64,000 bases of DNA from Dastarcus helophoroides (lineage: Eukaryota; Arthropoda; Insecta; Coleoptera; Bothrideridae). The notes beneath the pieces were generated by a model that saw only the letters and a list, made by a program, of their open reading frames with translations, had not been told where the DNA came from and did not search any database. Position 1 is the stretch's first letter. Each line of letters begins with the position of its first letter. Shown here piece by piece: positions 60,301 to 64,000 of this stretch. The translations under genes and the position numbers were made by a program. The stretch covers positions 19,425,036 through 19,489,035 of the forward strand of contig CM053326.1 of assembly GCA_028583605.1 (NCBI GenBank), written 5' to 3'.

Positions 60301-63300
60301 GACTTACCAGGAGAAAAGTTGAAATCTTCAGTCAGTGATAAAGTTGTGGTGGATACAGTCGTACCACCAGCTGAACATAAAACTTGTGCGACGAAATCCG
60401 TGAGTGAAAAACTCGAAAAACCATTATCTAAGGTGGCCGAAAAACTCGAGAAATCCCCAGTTAAAGTAATCGAAAAACCTTCAAAACAAGGGCTGCTTTC
60501 ACCAAAATCTTTGGATTATTCAACTGCCAAAAAGCCTAAACCATCGACGTTGGCGAGTTGCTCTCTCGAGGACCAAACTAACGCAGCAGTACTGTCTATT
60601 TTGGGCGACCTGCAAAAGGAAACGACGGAATATCCTCTCTTTGAAAAGGAGGAAGTTCACGTTCCGATGGTGGCCGCGTTCTCATCCTACGAAGTCCAAA
60701 ATGCAGTTCGGCAGATTCAGGAATTTGTAAAGGAAGATCTCGCAGAGGAAGTCATTTTTGATAAGGAAGGCATTGTCAGCGCGGAAGCAATTGGTGTTTT
60801 AGTACGGGAAGAAATCTCTGAAGGGGAAAGCGCTACAGTTGAAGTCGTTGAAGGGGAAAGCGTTGCAGTTGAAGCCGTTGAAAGGGAATCCTCTATAAGG
60901 AAGGACGCTGAAGCGAAACTAGCTAAAGCGGAAGTCGTTGAAGAGAAAGTCACTAAAGCGGAAGTCGCTGGAGCAGAAGTCGCTACAGCAGAATCTCATG
61001 AAGGGACAGTCGCTACAGCAGAATCTGCTGAAGGGACAGTCGCTACAGCAGTATCTGCTGAAGGGATAGTCGCTACAGCAGAATCTGCTGAAGGCAAATT
61101 CGCTGGTGTGCAAGACCAAGAAATGAATGTTATGGAAAGCGAGGTGCGTGCAACTAAAGAAGAGACGAAATTAGGTGTTGGGGAAATTCCAGGCAAAGCG
61201 GTGACTGAAAATGTTATTGAAATTGAAGAGGTAGCTGCGGAAGCGGTTCAATTACCAATGAGGAGAAACAGGAGGAGTACTCGGGCGGCGGAAGTTGCAG
61301 CCAAGAAGCAGAAAGATGCAAAGGTGACGGAAGTGACTAAAGATGGGGAACCGGAGGTTGCTAAGGTGGACGAGAAAGTTGAACGCAAGAAGCATAAGGA
61401 AATAAATAAAAGGACAGTTATGGAGGAAAAAACAGTGGAGGTAACTACAAGTAATCCAGTAGAAGCGGAAGGAGCAGAAGTTGAAAATAAGTTGATAACA
61501 AAGAATGAACAAGAGGGAGAAAAAATGGAATCTGTGAACAAATCTGAAGTAACCAATGAAATTACAATTATTGACCTGGAAACTGCTAAAGAACCTAAAT
61601 CAAAACAAAAGCAGCTTCCAGCACGAAGAGAATTGAGGTCTAGAGATAAGAAGAAGACAAATATAGAAGAACCTTTATCGATAAGTATAGAAGAGGTAGA
61701 AAAAGAAAAAGTCTATAGTCCGAAAATTACAATTAAACCTATTAAAAGTCCAGAGGAGGAAGCTGAAGAAAAGCCCGATTCAAATAAGGGGTCACTCAAG
61801 ATGACGATTACCAAACAATCGGATAATACTCATTCAATTTTAAAAATCTACAACCCCGAGGATGATGCTGATGCTAAACCAAATGAAGTAGTAGACGAAC
61901 CAATTCCTAAATTGATAATCAAACAAGTTCAATCGGAGTCTGAACAACACAGTCCGAAAATGACCACCAGGAGTTCGAAAGCTTTCAGCCCTCCCATAAG
62001 CAGTACGAGTAATCAGCGCTCGTGCAGCCCCAGAATCACAATTAAACCAGTGGTTAAACCCCAAGAAAAACTCGAATCTCACAGTCCATTAAAAATCACG
62101 ATTAAACCGGTAAAAGACGAGCATAAACCCAAGGTAACGATCAAAGCGGTTGTTAAACCAGAAGAAGAACACCATAGTCCCAGACACAAGAACAAAACGG
62201 CGTCCGAGAGTCCTGAAAGGGTGACGAGCCCCAAAGTTACCATCAAACCGATCGTAAAACCAGAAGAAGAACCTATCCACACACCTCGAATAACCATCAA
62301 GCCGATTCACAAACCAGAAGAGGCAACCGAGCCGAAAGTACTAAGCCCTAAGATAACGATCAAACCGGTGGTCAAGCCAGAAACCGAACCACCCGAAATC
62401 GAAGACGATTTCAAAGAAAGAATTGTACTCAAAATCAACATCCCCACGAAAGAATCCAGGCGGAAAGATGCCGAGGATACCAAAGCCACGAGATCGACGC
62501 CGACGCGCGAGTCACGAAAACGAGAGCACGAGGAGGACAAATCCGTGGCAAAAATCAAACTGAAATTTTCCAAAGGGAGCGACCACCCCCACATCGTACA
62601 AGAGGCGCAAAGCGAAGAAACAGAAACGTCTAATAAGCGATCGATGGACGCTGCTGAAGCAGATAGTGGTAGAATCGTGAAAAAACCCAAAGAAGACGTC
62701 GATAGCGTTACTACCACAATCACGTCGCCGATCGTCATCAGCGAGGACTCTACGCAAGACAGCGGAAGCGTTATTCTAGTGGAAGAGCCCGCGGTGGACG
62801 CCGTCCAGAGCTTCCCCGCTATAGACGCGACGCCGGACTCGACGAAAGCACTGGAAACGCCTTCAACATCAACGCCCTCTACGCCAACGCCTAGGAAACG
62901 CGGAAGACCCAGGAAAGTACCCTTAGTGGCGCGGCAGGAGTTCAAAGATGTTATTGAACCAATGGTAGAAGTTTCCCCGAAACCGGAAAGTACCAGTATT
63001 AATGCCATTGCTGACACAAGTAGTAGTTCTGCTACCAGCACCACTACTACTGTCGGTACCAGCCCCGCTACGAGTATTGCTAGTACTAGTACTGAGTCGG
63101 GTAGGCCGAAGCGAAGTTGTAGAGGTCAGTCTGTTCGCGCTACGCTAGGTATCAAGCCGAGGAAGCCGAAGGAGCCCAAGGAGCCGAAGGAGCCCAAGGA
63201 ACCTAAGGAGCCGAAGGAACCCAAAGAGCCGTCGACGCGCGCTAGGGGCAGAGGGCGCGGCAGTAGAGGCGGGGTTTCAAAGGCGAAAGCTTTAAAGGTA

Positions 63301-64000
63301 AGTCATTTTCCTATTATTAGCATATTTAGGTGCAATCATTTGTTTTTGCCTCTTCCTGTCGAGGTATTTTAAAAAATATCAACAACAGAATAATTTGGAC
63401 TTTGATATTACCAGCGAAGAAAGACGATTCGCGACAGCACTTTCTGAAATTTGAGACGGCATTTCCCTCATAGAGTAAAAACTCAAGACGTTTTATGTAA
63501 TGAATCATCGTTGGAAAATATCTCTAGTGTTAGCCACTTGCGCACATTTCTTTTCAAAATATTCCGCATTGTTCACAATTTAAGATTAGTTGCCGGCAAT
63601 TGGCTACCGCTATCAGGTGATTATTGTGCCAAAAAGCGAAACACTTCTTCAGGACAAAATATCACTCTATTGTCATTTGCTTGTTTTCATTCATTTCACA
63701 AAGTAAGGGTTAAAAATAATCAGTTATTAAAAAAAATATTATGCAGTTAAATTGTGACAACCTTCCCACAAAACGAAATAACTATCGAGTGTACTATGCA
63801 AAATCTAAATTGACAGTTTGCTCAAAGTCTCCACAGATGGCGGCGCGGTATCCCCCGTTTGACCGATTTCTCCCAAAAATGAGCTGATTGCACCTATTTC
63901 GTGGCTCGTAAAACGACTATGGCTGAATATTGCTTTTTTTCTTCTAGTCAAGGTCTAGAAAGTCAAAGAAAGAAAAGAAACAAAAGAGATCAAAGAAGTA
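54349..64000 (+). CDS. Very long low-complexity nuclear-type protein, incomplete at right edge
   Basis: Exons in phase: 54349-54520, 54575-54910, 56150-63297, then 63948 onward past the window; at least 2,567 residues so far. Two starts are possible (54349 or the ACCATGG-context ATG at 54358). Residues 1-170 are acidic and contain EDIVQDLENLLGEP. The 7.1-kb exon is one disordered, highly charged run with successive repeat types: SES-K-L-T-V (56290-56450), E-K-K-L coiled-coil-like (57990-58230), PQQKPEAE (58290-59110), SIEKD/VEKD (59600-60110), a 10-residue ESAEGTVATA repeat (60970-61100), SPKITIKP-x-x-KPEEE (61715-62390), an AT-hook RKRGRPRK near 62890-62920, seven KEP triplets and an RGRGRGSRGG tail (63160-63280). 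AT-hook, RGG and basic last exon suggest a chromatin or nucleic-acid protein. I do not recognise the family; diagnostic domains may lie beyond the edge. Confidence 0.8.
54911..56149 (+). other. Intron of the long right-hand gene
   Basis: 1.24-kb intron with GT at 54911 (GTAGCA) and AG at 56148-56149. An alternative is that exon 2 reads on through GSS to the stop at 54919-54921, giving a short 170-residue isoform. 55560-56050 contains eroded AAATTTCGA-type units. No other gene seen. Confidence 0.6.
58290..59110 (+). repeat. PQQKPEAE-type protein repeat
   Basis: About 30 imperfect copies of an 8-9 residue unit (P-Q-Q-K-P/S-E-A-E/K), written by a 24-27 base DNA repeat such as CCTCAGCAAAAGCCCGAGGCGGAA. 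It gives a Gln/Glu/Pro/Lys-rich, surely disordered segment. The minus strand is also open for 203 codons here, purely as a by-product of codon bias. Confidence 0.85.
60968..61100 (+). repeat. 30-bp coding tandem repeat
   Basis: Four to five near-identical 30-base copies of GAATCTGCTGAAGGGACAGT-CGCTACAGCA, coding for ESAEGTVATA. The low divergence compared with the other repeats in this exon suggests recent expansion. Confidence 0.85.
61715..62390 (+). repeat. SPKITIKP repeat, about ten copies
   Basis: A short hydrophobic-basic core (K-I-T-I-K-P-I/V) preceded by S-P and followed by an acidic KPEEE linker recurs about ten times with variable spacing. Unlike the other repeats in this exon it has a conserved alternating hydrophobic pattern, so it looks like a repeated short linear motif rather than filler. 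Confidence 0.8.
63298..63947 (+). other. Intron before the last visible exon
   Basis: Donor GTAAGT directly after the 56150-63297 exon and acceptor TTCTTCTAG at 63939-63947. The next exon opens in the same phase with SRSRKSKKEKKQKRSKK, which continues the basic character of the preceding segment. It runs off the window. Confidence 0.75.

Noticed and set aside
62307..63044. 245-codon open frame on the minus strand
   Set aside because: Shadow of the giant plus-strand exon, with Ser/Val/Leu-rich low complexity and no splice or start support.

Overview
The window is nuclear DNA from an insect. Genes are split by short GT-AG introns (53-54 bp at the smallest), intergenic DNA is AT-rich and crowded with decayed DNA transposons, and the protein set is animal: ISWI, dacapo/Kip, a PDGF/VEGF factor, centrin, tubulin chaperone C, an ecdysteroid-kinase-like gene and a KIAA1549-type membrane protein. 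A beetle is my best guess from the look of the proteins, but no sequence search was possible.

Layout. 1-1.85 kb: a foldback and a GC-rich patch, no gene. 1.85-4.56 kb (+): an ecdysteroid-kinase-like gene broken by several frameshifts. 4.74-12.71 kb (-): last six exons of a KIAA1549/UPF0606-like single-pass membrane protein. Its last intron holds a complete dead hAT element and a long-TIR element with IS3EU/KRBA2-type integrase remains. 12.7-22 kb: repeats, a Harbinger element with TAA target duplication, and a 2.14 kb mariner-type element with about 470 bp TIRs and DD41D spacing. 22.0-29.76 kb (+): a five-exon PDGF/VEGF-related factor, with an NTF2-like-looking gene on the other strand between 27.4 and 28.1 kb, inside a Pvf intron. 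32.9-34.0 kb (+): dacapo. 35.5-36.3 kb (-): ribose-5-phosphate isomerase. 36.5-41.0 kb: a composite foldback built of thousands of bases of a degenerate ~20 bp GTCGAAATTTCGAGAAAAAA-like unit in both orientations. 41.4-42.9 kb (-): centrin. 43.8-47.9 kb (+): ISWI, divergent from centrin. 49.0-51.1 kb (+): three small genes nearly touching (CEBPZOS-like, UQCC3-like, TBCC). 51.4-52.05 kb (-): FCF1, convergent with TBCC. 52.16-53.6 kb: two nested inverted-repeat elements. 54.35 kb to the right edge (+): a very long low-complexity nuclear-type protein with an AT-hook, continuing out of the window.

The strongest leads are: the stop-to-start spacing of 3 nt and 38 nt in the CEBPZOS-UQCC3-TBCC cluster, which suggests a polycistronic mRNA; a PIP-box/PIP-degron-like motif in dacapo that is cut by the intron; the isolation of the initiator ATG in its own exon in two genes (centrin, FCF1); and the inverted, higher-order organisation of the 36.5-41 kb array, whose eroded unit also appears in most introns and spacers. 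Splice sites were placed by eye using reading-frame continuity, and all listed models keep phase across every junction unless stated.
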